Assembly: GCF_000379825.1 (NCBI RefSeq)
Contig: NZ_KB903838.1
Coordinates: 213,097 to 277,096 of the forward strand
DNA from: Longispora albida DSM 44784
Lineage (GTDB): Bacteria > Actinomycetota > Actinomycetes > Mycobacteriales > Micromonosporaceae
DNA: 64,000 bases
Direction: 5' to 3'
Shown here in pieces: positions 17,317-25,870 of the stretch. The notes under the pieces are model-generated. The model did not search any database and was not told the origin of the DNA. It was given only the letters and a program-made list of their open reading frames with translations. A program made the position numbers and the translations under genes. Every line of letters begins with the position of its first letter. Position 1 is the stretch's first letter.

Positions 17317-19347
17317 ATGACAGGTACGACTGTTCGAAGACTGATGGCCTTGGTGGTTGCCGCCGGTGGGCTCATCATCCCCAGCATGCCGGCGCAGAGC
17401 GCCGCCGCAGCGTGCACCCCGAGGGATGTCATCGCTGACAAGCAGCAAGCAGGTGACCAGATCGGCCGCGAGGTCGCCCAGCTGGCGCGTGCCGGTGCGA
17501 GTCAGCACGCCGTCAACCAGGCACTTCAGCGGGACTGGTGCCTGCAGCCGCTGTCCACGTCGGCGGCACCCCAGGGCGTGCAGTCCATTCCGGATGAAGA
17601 AACGGGCACGCAGCCGTGGGTCTGGTTTGACAGCACCTCGCTCTACTACGACTCCGCAGCCAACGACTATGTTGCGATGGCAAACTATTCATGGCACACG
17701 AATGGTTACATCGGGGAGGAGTCCGAGCGCCTGTGCAGTGCCGACAATGTCGGGGATCTCGACGGCCTGGGTATTCGTGTCACCAATGGCGACTTCACCT
17801 TCATCAGTTCGTCGGCGACGATCTGGGGTAATCCCGAGTACGACGACCGGCATGGTAACGACTTCGGCATTTACGCGATGAAGAACAGCGTGGGGCGCTC
17901 GGGTCCCGGTGTGCCGAACGAGTACGGGGCCACCTACAAGTTCCAGGACAGGACCGTCGCCCTGGAGAACAACGGTGGTGGGTGCCTGGGGTTTGACCCC
18001 GCCAACTACCTGCAGGACTACAGCGCCTACGGCGGGCTCATCATCTACCGCTTTGACAAGGTCAACGGTGACTGCAAGGAGTCGCAGGCATTCGCCGTGT
18101 ACGGACACAGCTACGAAGAAGTCGACATCAACGGCTTCTCCGCCGGCCCGTGGAGCTTCGGCGCTTCCTGGAACGTCACCGGCAGGAGCTGGGAGGTTGG
18201 TGATGCTTCCCCTGCGGTCATGATGTGCCCCAACGGGAGTGGTTCAGGGAGCGGCCGAGCGCCAGCCGGTAACACTGTGCTCGCCGCGCCCCAGTGGATC
18301 ATGGACCTGTCCGACAGCGGCGGAAACCTGATGCCCCCACAGGTACCCAGGAAGAAGGCCGCGCCCGCGATGGCCTTCGACAAGGGCGACGGCAGCAGCA
18401 TGGAAATCAACCGGTGGGTGTCCAACGGCTCAGCCTTCGGGGGCCTGGCGACCTATACCTCCGGCACGTTCTACCTGTCCAGGGTCGGCAACCGGATAGC
18501 GTCCGGAGATGTCGACGGTGACGGCGATGACGACACCGTGATGGCTTACCAGAACGACAACGGTACTTTCAGCTTCTACGTGTGGGACAACGAGCTGCAC
18601 ACCGGCAAGGTCTGGTACACGTCCCCGGGCAGCTACAGCCTCAGCACCGTCCAGGGCCGCCTAGTCCTCGGTGACTTCAACGGTGACAAGAAGGCCGAGC
18701 CCGCGATGGCCTACGAGAAGGGCGACGGCAGCACCATGTCGATCGACCGATGGCTGTCCACGGGTTCCTCGTTCGGCAGCCGGGCGGTCTACAACTCCGG
18801 CACGTTCTACCTGTCCAGGGTCGGAGACCGGATGGCCGCCGGGGACGTCAACGGCGACGGCCGAGATGACATCGTGATGGCTCACCAGAACGCCAACGGT
18901 ACTTTCAGCTTCTACCGGTGGGACAATGAGCTGCACACCGGCAGCGTCTGGTACACCTCCGGCAGTTACACGCTGAGCAACGTCCAGGGCCGCCTCGTGC
19001 TCGGTGACTTCAACGGTGACGATAGGGCCGAGCCTGCGATGGCCTACAGCAGGGGCGACGGCAGCAGCATGTACATCCACCGGTGGCTGTCTACCGGCTC
19101 GTCTTTTGGGAGCCTGGCGACCTATACCTCCGGCACGTTCTACCTGTCGAAGGTCGGGGACAGGATGGCCGCCGGTGATGTCGACGGTGACGGCGATGAC
19201 GACATCGTGATGGCTTACCAGAACGACAACGGTACTTTCAGCTTCTACCGGTGGGACAACGAGTTGCACACCGGCAGTGTCTGGTACACCTCCGGCAGCT
19301 ACACCCTCAACAACGTCCAAGGGCGGCTTGTCCTCGGTCGCTGGTAA
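17317..19347 (+). CDS. Secreted FG-GAP/VCBS repeat protein
   Basis: A 676-residue secreted protein. The ATG at 17317 has GAAGG seven bases upstream and begins the signal peptide (MTGTTVRRLMALVVAAGG ... AQS). Residues ~30-330 form a unique Cys-containing domain with Asp/Tyr-rich beta motifs that I do not recognise. From ~345 to the end there are three nearly identical repeats of 111-112 residues. Each contains a MAxxxGDGSxM segment and two calcium-loop FG-GAP motifs (DVDGDGDDDTV, DFNGDKKAEPA), as in beta-propeller surface proteins. The last repeat ends abruptly after VLGRW. It stands alone between a secreted-protein gene and a convergent glycoside hydrolase gene. A ligand-binding or adhesion role is inferred. 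Confidence 0.85.
   Translation: MTGTTVRRLMALVVAAGGLIIPSMPAQSAAAACTPRDVIADKQQAGDQIGREVAQLARAGASQHAVNQALQRDWCLQPLSTSAAPQGVQSIPDEETGTQPWVWFDSTSLYYDSAANDYVAMANYSWHTNGYIGEESERLCSADNVGDLDGLGIRVTNGDFTFISSSATIWGNPEYDDRHGNDFGIYAMKNSVGRSGPGVPNEYGATYKFQDRTVALENNGGGCLGFDPANYLQDYSAYGGLIIYRFDKVNGDCKESQAFAVYGHSYEEVDINGFSAGPWSFGASWNVTGRSWEVGDASPAVMMCPNGSGSGSGRAPAGNTVLAAPQWIMDLSDSGGNLMPPQVPRKKAAPAMAFDKGDGSSMEINRWVSNGSAFGGLATYTSGTFYLSRVGNRIASGDVDGDGDDDTVMAYQNDNGTFSFYVWDNELHTGKVWYTSPGSYSLSTVQGRLVLGDFNGDKKAEPAMAYEKGDGSTMSIDRWLSTGSSFGSRAVYNSGTFYLSRVGDRMAAGDVNGDGRDDIVMAHQNANGTFSFYRWDNELHTGSVWYTSGSYTLSNVQGRLVLGDFNGDDRAEPAMAYSRGDGSSMYIHRWLSTGSSFGSLATYTSGTFYLSKVGDRMAAGDVDGDGDDDIVMAYQNDNGTFSFYRWDNELHTGSVWYTSGSYTLNNVQGRLVLGRW
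18364..19347 (+). repeat. Three tandem ~335-bp repeats inside the FG-GAP gene
   Basis: The anchor GCGATGGCC recurs at 18367, 18703 and 19036, giving periods of 336 and 333 bases. Long stretches are identical between copies, for example around TTCAGCTTCTACCGGTGGGA and CGTCCAGGGCCGCCT. This points to recent duplication or ongoing homogenisation, and the copy number may vary between strains. Confidence 0.85.
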
Positions 19348-19432
19348 CAGGCCCTGATGCCGGTGCCCGGCAGGCGGGTAAGCGCCTGCCGGGCACTGGC
19401 GAGACCTGTACCGGTATTCCCTCGGACCCGGT

Positions 19433-21223
19433 CTAGGCGGCTGCCGACCACAGGCGCGTGGCCGGGATGATCTGCCGGGTGATGCCCGGCCCCGCCCAGG
19501 ACAGCTGGGCGATGGCGCTGTAGCCGTGCTCGTAGTACTCCATCCGGATGTCGTGCCGGCCTGCGGTCAGCGTGATCTGGCCGCTGTCGTCACGCTTCGA
19601 GTGGTCGGTCCACGCGTCGACGAGCAGCTTCCCGTCGATCCACAGCCGTACGCCGTCGTCGCTGGTGGTGGTGAACGTGTAGGTGCCTGCGGTGTCAGCC
19701 TGCACCTGGCCGGTCCAGGTGGCGAGGAAGTTGTCGGCGTTGATCCCGGCGGCCGGGGCCGACCGGCCCCAGTCGAAGGCGACCGCCGGGTCGACGCGGC
19801 GCACCGTGGCCGGCGGTACGGGATCGCCGGGCTGCGCCTTGTTGGCGTACGTCGCGGTCAGGCCGTTCGCCGGGGTGAGCACCAGCGTCGTGACGGACCG
19901 GCCCGGCAGGGTGAGCGTCCCGGTGCCGCCGGCGACGGTGAGCGACCCGGCGGACTGCGGCGCGCCAGTGGTGGCCTGCCAGATCTCCGCGGTACCGGCG
20001 AGCAGGCCGTTGAGCCGCAGCGTGGTCGCCGTCGCGTCGGCCGAGGTGTTGACCAGGACGATGTTCTTCGCGCCGGTGGAGGCGAAGACGTGCAGGTCGG
20101 TGGTGTCGGCGCTCGCCTGCACCATCGTGGCCCCGAACGGCCGGAACAGCCCTTCGCCGGTGAACATCCCGATGCCGTGGTAGATCGGCAGCGGCGCGTT
20201 GCGCGTGAACCCAGCCATGTCGTTCTCACTGGTCAGGCCCAGGGGACCGTTCTTGTCGCCGTACTGGATCGCGGTGCCCCCGCCGCGCAGGATCGTGCCG
20301 AGGACACCGGCGGACCAGACCGTGTTGAACGGGGTCAGGTTACGCGGGTCGCTGTCCCAGTCCAGGTTGTACTCGCCGATCACGATGCCGAGGGCCCTGC
20401 CGGGGACGAGGCGGGTGATCTGGGCGCGCAGCGAGGCGATGTCCGTTCCGTAGCTGCGGACCCGGTCGCCGAGCAGCGTCGCGTCGTCGTGGTTGACTGT
20501 GCCGCCCTGGCCGTACTTGTGGAAGTCGACGAAGTCCATCCTGCTGCCCGACCCGGCGAGCACTGTTTCCAGGTACGCGGCGTCGTAGTAGCTGGTCGCG
20601 GGGCCACCGAGCCGCACGGCCGGGTCGACGGCACGGAGCGCGTCGGCGATCAGGTTGAACCGGCTGCTGTACGCGGCGGCGGACATGTTCTTCGGGTTGC
20701 CGCCGTTGTTGAGTTCGTTGCCGATGATGAACTGCCGGACAGGCGTGCCGGACGCGGCTAGGTGCTGGTAGATGTTGACCGCGTCGGTACGGTCGATCCC
20801 GGCGTCGTGCCGGCCGTCCAGCGGCAGGATGACCAGCGGTTCGGCGCCGGTCTGCCGGATCGCGGCGATCCAGTCGGCAGCCGGGATGTTCGTCTCGCAG
20901 TAGTTCCCACCGCAGCGCAGGGCGCTGGCCGGGTCACCGGGCACCGCGTAGCCGACCTCGAATCGCGCAGTGCCGACGCCGAGCCGGTCCACGTGTCCAC
21001 GATGGACAGCGTCGTTGGTGATGTAGGAACCGTTGCCGTAACCCGTGATGGTCGCGCCGAACGACGCGGCGGACACGGCCTGCACGGACTGGTTGAAGTC
21101 GACGGTGACGGTCGCGGACGGCGCTGCGGCGGCGGGCTGTCCCGCGGCGAGGATGCCGGCGGCGGCGAGCGTCGAGGCGACAAGCCCGCGACGCAGCAGA
21201 GTCCTCTTAGGATGATCTCTCAC
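19433..21223 (-). CDS. Secreted clan GH-A-type glycoside hydrolase with PA14 domain
   Basis: A 596-residue exported enzyme. The N-terminus (KRTLLRRGLVASTLAAAG) looks like a twin-arginine or Sec signal with an AAA cleavage site at ~34. The catalytic domain (~38-440) is a TIM-barrel type: IIGNELNNGG carries the presumed acid/base Glu and IVIGEYNLDW the presumed nucleophile Glu, the pattern of clan GH-A (GH39/GH51-like). A beta-sandwich follows, and the last ~140 residues are a PA14 carbohydrate-binding domain (TYTFTTTSDDGVRLWIDGKLLVD). The substrate cannot be read from the sequence. A TACTAT box (21230-21235) ends six bases before the GTG start and no ribosome site is present, so the transcript may be leaderless. 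The gene is convergent with the FG-GAP gene. Confidence 0.8.
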   Translation of the reverse strand: MRDHPKRTLLRRGLVASTLAAAGILAAGQPAAAAPSATVTVDFNQSVQAVSAASFGATITGYGNGSYITNDAVHRGHVDRLGVGTARFEVGYAVPGDPASALRCGGNYCETNIPAADWIAAIRQTGAEPLVILPLDGRHDAGIDRTDAVNIYQHLAASGTPVRQFIIGNELNNGGNPKNMSAAAYSSRFNLIADALRAVDPAVRLGGPATSYYDAAYLETVLAGSGSRMDFVDFHKYGQGGTVNHDDATLLGDRVRSYGTDIASLRAQITRLVPGRALGIVIGEYNLDWDSDPRNLTPFNTVWSAGVLGTILRGGGTAIQYGDKNGPLGLTSENDMAGFTRNAPLPIYHGIGMFTGEGLFRPFGATMVQASADTTDLHVFASTGAKNIVLVNTSADATATTLRLNGLLAGTAEIWQATTGAPQSAGSLTVAGGTGTLTLPGRSVTTLVLTPANGLTATYANKAQPGDPVPPATVRRVDPAVAFDWGRSAPAAGINADNFLATWTGQVQADTAGTYTFTTTSDDGVRLWIDGKLLVDAWTDHSKRDDSGQITLTAGRHDIRMEYYEHGYSAIAQLSWAGPGITRQIIPATRLWSAAA

Positions 21224-21331
21224 GCGCCGATAGTAGGCACCATGATCAACTCATTGCCCAGCTTCCTGGGCACGCGCGATGAGTTTCCGCCCGCCCGCCG
21301 GTCTGTCCTGGCAAACCGGAAGGAGCGCGGA

Positions 21332-22528
21332 ATGCAGATCAAGGTCAACGGCATCGAGTTGTACGCGGAGACTCTCGGGAACCCATCGGATCCGCCGATA
21401 CTGCTGATCGGCGTCACCACGCTGAGCTGGCCGTCGGGGTTGTGCACGGCGCTGACCGGCCGGTACGTGGTGCGCTACGACCTGCGCGACACCGGCCAGT
21501 CGACGTTCACCGACCCGGGCGCGCCCGTCTACGACCTGCGCGACCTGGTAACCGACGCGTCGGAACTCGTGGCGGCGCTGAACCTCGGGCGCACGCACGT
21601 GGCGGGGATGGGCGTCGGCGGCTTCATCGCGCAGCTACTCGCGCTCGACCATCCGGACCAGGTCGCATCGCTGACTCTGGTCTCCACGCGCCCGGTCGCC
21701 CCCGGCCCGGCCGATCCCGACCTGCCGGCCCACGCGCCGGAGGTGATGGAGCAGCTCTTCGGACGCCCAGCGCCGGACTGGACGCATCGGGAGAGCGTGG
21801 TCGGCTACATGACCGGTTCCGCACGACTGCTCTCCGGATCGAAAGGTTTCAACGAACAGGACGTACGGGCGACGGCCGGGGCCATCTTCGACCGGGCGGA
21901 ACCCACCGCCGAGGCCCAGCGTGCCAGCCACCTCGGTACCGCGTTCGCCGCGATGGACTGCCAGCCCCGATGGCGCGAGCGGCTCGGCGAGATCACCGCG
22001 TCGGCCCTCGTGATCCACGGCGACGAGGATCCGTTCTTCCCGCACCACAACGGCGTCGTACTGGCCGCCGAGATCCCGGACGCAACGCTGCTCACCCTCC
22101 CCGGCATCGGCCAGGGCCTGCCCCGCGTGACGTGGCCAGCCGTGGCCGGAGCCCTGCTCCGCCACACCTCCGGACATCCGCTCATCGATCCGGCCGCACG
22201 CCCGCCATTGCCAGGCTGCGGCACCGGCCGCCGGCCAGATCAGGGAGTACGAGTTCCAGCCAGGCTGGGGCCTGGACCGCGACGCCTGGTGCCAGGGCTC
22301 CGACCCCGGCGTGCCGCAGCTCGGCGCTGTCCAGGAAGGAACCACATGATCAGCCGCCGCACACTTCTCGCCACCGGGGCCGGCACCGCCCCGGTGGCCC
22401 GGTGCCAGCCGGCATCACGGCGGTGCGCAGCTACGCGGACCCATCATCAGACCACGATGCCGGCGGGGGGAGCGAGGACCAGGACAGAGGGCACCCGCTC
22501 AGGAGCGGCGTGCCGCAGCAGGCCGTAG
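21332..22528 (+). CDS. Alpha/beta-hydrolase homologue lacking catalytic Ser and His
   Basis: The ATG at 21332 has AGGAG six bases upstream. Residues 1-285 follow the alpha/beta-hydrolase fold closely (MQIKVNGIELYAETLG, YVVRYDLRDTGQST, QLLALDHPDQVASLTLVS, ALVIHGDEDPFFP). The nucleophile elbow reads GMGVGG where the family has GxSxGG. The catalytic His motif reads PGIGQGLPR where relatives have GHxLP. Only the acid (GDEDP) remains, so this is probably a pseudoenzyme or a decaying gene. The normal family C-terminus falls near ALLRHTSG. The frame then reads on for ~115 low-complexity residues through the remains of two other genes and overlaps the end of lanM on the other strand, so the native stop appears lost. 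Confidence 0.75.
   Translation: MQIKVNGIELYAETLGNPSDPPILLIGVTTLSWPSGLCTALTGRYVVRYDLRDTGQSTFTDPGAPVYDLRDLVTDASELVAALNLGRTHVAGMGVGGFIAQLLALDHPDQVASLTLVSTRPVAPGPADPDLPAHAPEVMEQLFGRPAPDWTHRESVVGYMTGSARLLSGSKGFNEQDVRATAGAIFDRAEPTAEAQRASHLGTAFAAMDCQPRWRERLGEITASALVIHGDEDPFFPHHNGVVLAAEIPDATLLTLPGIGQGLPRVTWPAVAGALLRHTSGHPLIDPAARPPLPGCGTGRRPDQGVRVPARLGPGPRRLVPGLRPRRAAARRCPGRNHMISRRTLLATGAGTAPVARCQPASRRCAATRTHHQTTMPAGGARTRTEGTRSGAACRSRP
22214..22349 (+). pseudogene. C-terminal remnant of a lost gene
   Basis: In a different frame from the hydrolase, codons from ~22214 read QAAAPAAGQIREYEFQPGWG and continue through LDRDAWCQGSDPGVPQLG to a stop at 22347-22349. Codon use is typical of the genome and the stop overlaps the next start (ATGA at 22346-22349), as in an operon. 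The upstream part of this gene is missing and is now joined to the hydrolase. The family is not recognised. Confidence 0.4.
22346..22446 (+). pseudogene. N-terminal remnant of an exported protein gene
   Basis: The ATG at 22346, with AGGAAGG at 22333-22339, starts MISRRTLLATGAGTA, a twin-arginine-type signal peptide. Coding character then moves to another frame (PVPAGITAVRSYADP) and stops at the end of lanM. It is the beginning of a truncated and frameshifted exported-protein gene, once co-transcribed with the remnant just upstream. Confidence 0.4.
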
Positions 22529-25299
22529 CCGATGCCAGCGATCCCGGTCATCAGGCCGGGGCTGGGCAGCCCGTTCGGAACCCCGCACAGCCAGCCCTCC
22601 TCTCCGGCCAGCTCGGCCACCGCCCGCAGCAGCAGCCCGGCCCGGTGGCTGACGGCCTCGTCGCCGAGCGCCCCGGCCGCCGTGGTCAGGAACTCCAGGT
22701 TGCCCAGCTCGCCGTGGCACAGCGAGAGGTTGCCGAGCTGTACCTTGTCCGCAGAGCGGGCTGAGTCGTAGTGCGCGAGCGCCGCGTCGAGGGTGAGCCT
22801 GAGGTCAGCACTCCGGCCCAGGGCGTGCCGGACCAGGCCGATGCCGGGTGCGCCGTGGCACCAGGCGGTGGCGGCTCCCGGGGCGTCAGCTCCCGGCCGC
22901 CGGTCCGACCAGCCAGGCAGCGCCGGGTCGTACAGGCTGTCCTCGTAGGCGATGGCCGCCAGGGACAGCTCGCGGTGCCCGGCGTCCCCGGACAGGGCCG
23001 CCGCCCGGGCGAGCGCCAGGGCCATGCCCCCCGAGCCGTGGGAGATGCCGCTCAGCGCCACCTTCTGGAACTGGCCCAGTGGCCAGGCCCCGGCCTCGCT
23101 GGTAGCCGCGAGCCGGCCGGCGGCTGCGGCGATCAGGCTCCCAGCTCCCAGCGACCGTGGCAGCGCGGCCAGGGACAGGATTGTGCCGGCTGAGCCCCCG
23201 ATCAGGTCGAGGACGGAGTCGGACGCGATGGCCTCCGCGAGCAGCGGGGCCACAGCGGTGTAGGTGGCCGCCAGCGCCCCGGTCCCCTGACGGAGCGCCG
23301 CCCAGTGCGCGAGGGCGTAGAGCGGGCCGTCGACGCTGCCGGTCATGCCGAGCAGTCCCGCGACCGGCGCTCCGGACTCCAAAGAGGACAGCCCGGTGGC
23401 GAGCTGGCCGAACAGCTCCCCGGCCACGTCACTGAACCGGGTCTCGCCGCTGACCTCACCCAGGTACGCGAGGAAGAGGGCGATGCCGCTCGTCCCCGAG
23501 TACAGGTCATTGCCGACCGGGGCGATCCGCCACTGCTCGTCGTTGTACTGCATCCCCAGCCACCCGGTCGCTCCCGGCACCCGCACCGCCTGCCGGAGCA
23601 GGTCGTCCCCGGCCCGGACGGCGAGCTCCACCAGCTGGCCAGCGGGTACGGAGGTGGCGGGCCAGGGCCGGACCCTGGAGGGCCAGAGCGGGCGGCTGGC
23701 ATCCAGCCCGGCGACGGACAGGGCTGCCCGGATCGTCCACAGCTGACGGCCGAGACCAGCCTCGTCCAGCTCCGCGGCCCGGGCCTGGACCATCCCCAGG
23801 CCGCTGTCGCCGAGCGCTCCCGGGATGACAGCCCCGTCGCCGCCCGTGACAGCGGTACCGGTGGCCTGCGCGTGGAAGATCGGCACATCGCCGGCCGTGA
23901 GCTGGGCCAGCTCGCTGGCGATGACCGCCCGCTCGGCCGCCGAGGGGCTGGCCGCACCGCTGAAACAGGACCTCAGGTACGCCGCGCGGGCCTGCGGCTC
24001 GTGGAGCAGGTCGGGATGGTAGCTCTGGTCGAGCAGATCGGAGTAGATCTGCGTCGAGCGGAACAGCACGCGGACCCGGGCGGGGGAGAACCGCTCCAGT
24101 TCCCCTGCCAGCTCGGCGCGGTGGGTGGCGAGCAGCAGATACATCTCCTCGAAGCCCGCCTCGAACTCGCCGGCGTGGTCCCGGACGCTGACCCGGCCGC
24201 CGCCGGTGACCGGCAGGTTGTCGCTGACGCCCATCTCGACCCGGCGGTGCACGATCCGCATCTCGTCGGTGCCGACCGCGTCCCAGGTCAGCACCTCGCC
24301 CTCGCTCAGCTCCCCGCCGTGGGACATCCCGCTCACGTCCGAGCCTGCCGGGCCGGGACGGGGCAGCAGGCCGGTCGCCAGCACCGTCGAGTTCACCAGG
24401 CGCTGGGCGAGCGCTGCCGGGCCGGAACCCGCGCCGGCGGCCTCGGCGTGCAGCAGCCCTTCGAGGTCCACCAGGTGCGGGTGCTCGCCGCTGGCGATCA
24501 GATTCTCGCGGTGGAAGTCGCGGGCGTGCAGCAGATGCAGCAGCGCCAGCTGGCCGCCCTGCCTGCGGTAGAAACGGCGCAGCTCCAGCTCACTGGCGCA
24601 GGGCGCAGCCGGGGCGAACTCCATCCAGCCATGGTCATCTCGCGGCAGTACCCACAGGGTGGCCAGGCCCGGGCGGAAGCCCTTGGCTGTGACCCAGGCG
24701 AGGAGGCGCTGGAAACTCTCGTCCACGGCCAGCGACCGTGGCTTGTAGACGACCTGGGTGCCGTCGCCGAACTCGACGAACCCCACGCTGCGCCCGCCCC
24801 GGTGCTGGTCTCCGAGTTCGAACCGCACCTGCCGGATGGCCGTGACATCCGTACCCGGCAGCCGTCCGGCCAGCGCCCCGAGGCCTGCGAGCAGGTGGGT
24901 GGCGAACTCTTCACGGGCCACGGCCCAGGAACGCAGGAGACGCCCGCACTCGGTGGCCGCCTGCGGGTATCGCTCCCAGATCTCCGCCCCCGCCTGCCCG
25001 GAGGCCAGCAGCCGGCCGTACTCGTGGAAACGCCCCTCCGGGGTGCCAGCCGTGAGCCGGCCCTCCATCCGGGCGATGTGCATCTCCAGCACGAGCGGCC
25101 GCAGGACCACCCTGGCCAGGGCGGCACGGGGCCAGGTCGCGCCGAGGATCGCGGCCAGCGCCTCAGGGTCGGTGGCACTGCCGGACGCCAGCGCCCGGAT
25201 CCGCCCGGCAAGCGCGGCGGTGGCTTCCTCGACCAGCGGCCGCAGCACGGTGAACAGGCCGGTGGGTTCGGCGGGCTGGTACGCGTGGGTCTCACTCAA
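22447..25299 (-). CDS. lanM: Class II lanthipeptide synthetase LanM
   Basis: A bifunctional enzyme of ~950 residues that dehydrates Ser/Thr in the precursor and then cyclises Cys onto the dehydro residues. I choose the TTG at 25299 because GGGGAGG (25307-25313) lies seven bases upstream. The N-terminal dehydratase domain shows GDQHRGGRSVGFVEF, VVYKPRSL and HARDFHRENLI with HLVDLEGLLH, the kinase-like phosphorylation and elimination motifs of LanM proteins. The C-terminal LanC-like cyclase (~570-950) has SGISHGSGGMAL and the zinc ligands in AWCHGAPGIGL and LSLCHGELGN, all intact. It lies 75 bases downstream of the precursor gene on the same strand, separated from it by a strong hairpin. Length is normal for the family. 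It should be active on the adjacent precursor. Confidence 0.93.
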   Translation of the reverse strand: MSETHAYQPAEPTGLFTVLRPLVEEATAALAGRIRALASGSATDPEALAAILGATWPRAALARVVLRPLVLEMHIARMEGRLTAGTPEGRFHEYGRLLASGQAGAEIWERYPQAATECGRLLRSWAVAREEFATHLLAGLGALAGRLPGTDVTAIRQVRFELGDQHRGGRSVGFVEFGDGTQVVYKPRSLAVDESFQRLLAWVTAKGFRPGLATLWVLPRDDHGWMEFAPAAPCASELELRRFYRRQGGQLALLHLLHARDFHRENLIASGEHPHLVDLEGLLHAEAAGAGSGPAALAQRLVNSTVLATGLLPRPGPAGSDVSGMSHGGELSEGEVLTWDAVGTDEMRIVHRRVEMGVSDNLPVTGGGRVSVRDHAGEFEAGFEEMYLLLATHRAELAGELERFSPARVRVLFRSTQIYSDLLDQSYHPDLLHEPQARAAYLRSCFSGAASPSAAERAVIASELAQLTAGDVPIFHAQATGTAVTGGDGAVIPGALGDSGLGMVQARAAELDEAGLGRQLWTIRAALSVAGLDASRPLWPSRVRPWPATSVPAGQLVELAVRAGDDLLRQAVRVPGATGWLGMQYNDEQWRIAPVGNDLYSGTSGIALFLAYLGEVSGETRFSDVAGELFGQLATGLSSLESGAPVAGLLGMTGSVDGPLYALAHWAALRQGTGALAATYTAVAPLLAEAIASDSVLDLIGGSAGTILSLAALPRSLGAGSLIAAAAGRLAATSEAGAWPLGQFQKVALSGISHGSGGMALALARAAALSGDAGHRELSLAAIAYEDSLYDPALPGWSDRRPGADAPGAATAWCHGAPGIGLVRHALGRSADLRLTLDAALAHYDSARSADKVQLGNLSLCHGELGNLEFLTTAAGALGDEAVSHRAGLLLRAVAELAGEEGWLCGVPNGLPSPGLMTGIAGIGYGLLRHAAPERVPSVLVLAPPAGIVV

Positions 25300-25320
25300 G
25301 ACTGGGCCTCCCCGCCCTGG

Positions 25321-25348
25321 GGTGTGGCGGCCACCAGGCCGCCACACC
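25321..25348 (-). terminator. Hairpin between lanA and lanM (attenuator-like)
   Basis: A perfect 12-bp GC-rich stem (25321-25332 with 25337-25348) with a four-base loop lies in the lanA-lanM gap, with no U tract after it. Hairpins at this position commonly give partial termination or mRNA stabilisation, so that precursor is made in excess over synthetase. Confidence 0.65.
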
Positions 25349-25374
25349 GTCTACAAGGGACTAGCTGCGGCTGG

Positions 25375-25611
25375 TTACCAGGCGCAGCAAGGCCAGGTGC
25401 AGGCGAAGCTGATCAGGCAGCCGGCCGGGGAGAGGATGCTCACCACGGCGCTCTCGCCGCTGGTGATCTCGCCGACGTTGACCGCGCGCAGCTCGCCGAT
25501 CGGGCTGGCGGGCAGGGTTTCCAGCTCGTCCATGCCGAGTGAGGCACGGAAGGCCGGGTCACGCCAGATCTGCGCGACGTCGATATCAGTGGATTCCAGA
25601 AGGGCGGTCAT
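25375..25611 (-). CDS. lanA: Class II lanthipeptide precursor (mersacidin/lichenicidin-type leader)
   Basis: A 78-residue precursor. The ATG at 25611 has a strong GGAGG (25618-25622) six bases upstream. The leader contains IWRDPAFRASLGMDELETLP followed by ASPIGEL, matching the W-(K/R)-DP-x-(Y/F)-RASL ... LPA(N/S)PxG pattern of the mersacidin/lichenicidin family. The C-terminal core has four Cys (C65, C71, C75, C76) and Ser/Thr at 50, 51, 54, 58, 61, 68 and 72. S61-PAG-C65, S68-FA-C71 and T72-WP-C75 are natural ring pairs, and C76 could close on S58 or S54. The peptide ends CCAW. There is no GG or GA motif before the core, so the cleavage site is uncertain. lanM follows on the same strand. Likely a new antimicrobial or signalling lanthipeptide. 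Confidence 0.92.
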   Translation of the reverse strand: MTALLESTDIDVAQIWRDPAFRASLGMDELETLPASPIGELRAVNVGEITSGESAVVSILSPAGCLISFACTWPCCAW

Positions 25612-25870
25612 GCTGAACCTCCATACATGGATTCGGTACAGCAGGTCCGCAGGGAAGCTGGGCCGCCGGGACGTGGTGGCGAGGGCCGGCAGACTGCAAA
25701 AGCGCAGGCTCAGCCGCCCCTGGGTGTTCGGAAGCTCCCCCGTGGAGTCTGCCGCGACGGTAGGTATCCGCCGCAGTCGAACTCTAGCCACGCCCGCGAA
25801 GGATCGACAACCATGATCCAGGAACGATGTGACTACGATCGTCCGATGAGGAACGACAACGGGGGCGCTG
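25612..25870. promoter_or_regulatory. Divergent promoter region of the lanthipeptide locus
   Basis: This 259-base gap separates lanA from the divergent ABC ATPase gene and must hold both promoters. A TACGAT -10-like box (25834-25839) faces the ATPase gene, but no matching TTGACA is present. No clear -35/-10 pair was found for lanA, so an activator may be needed. No gene is seen in the gap. Confidence 0.4.
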
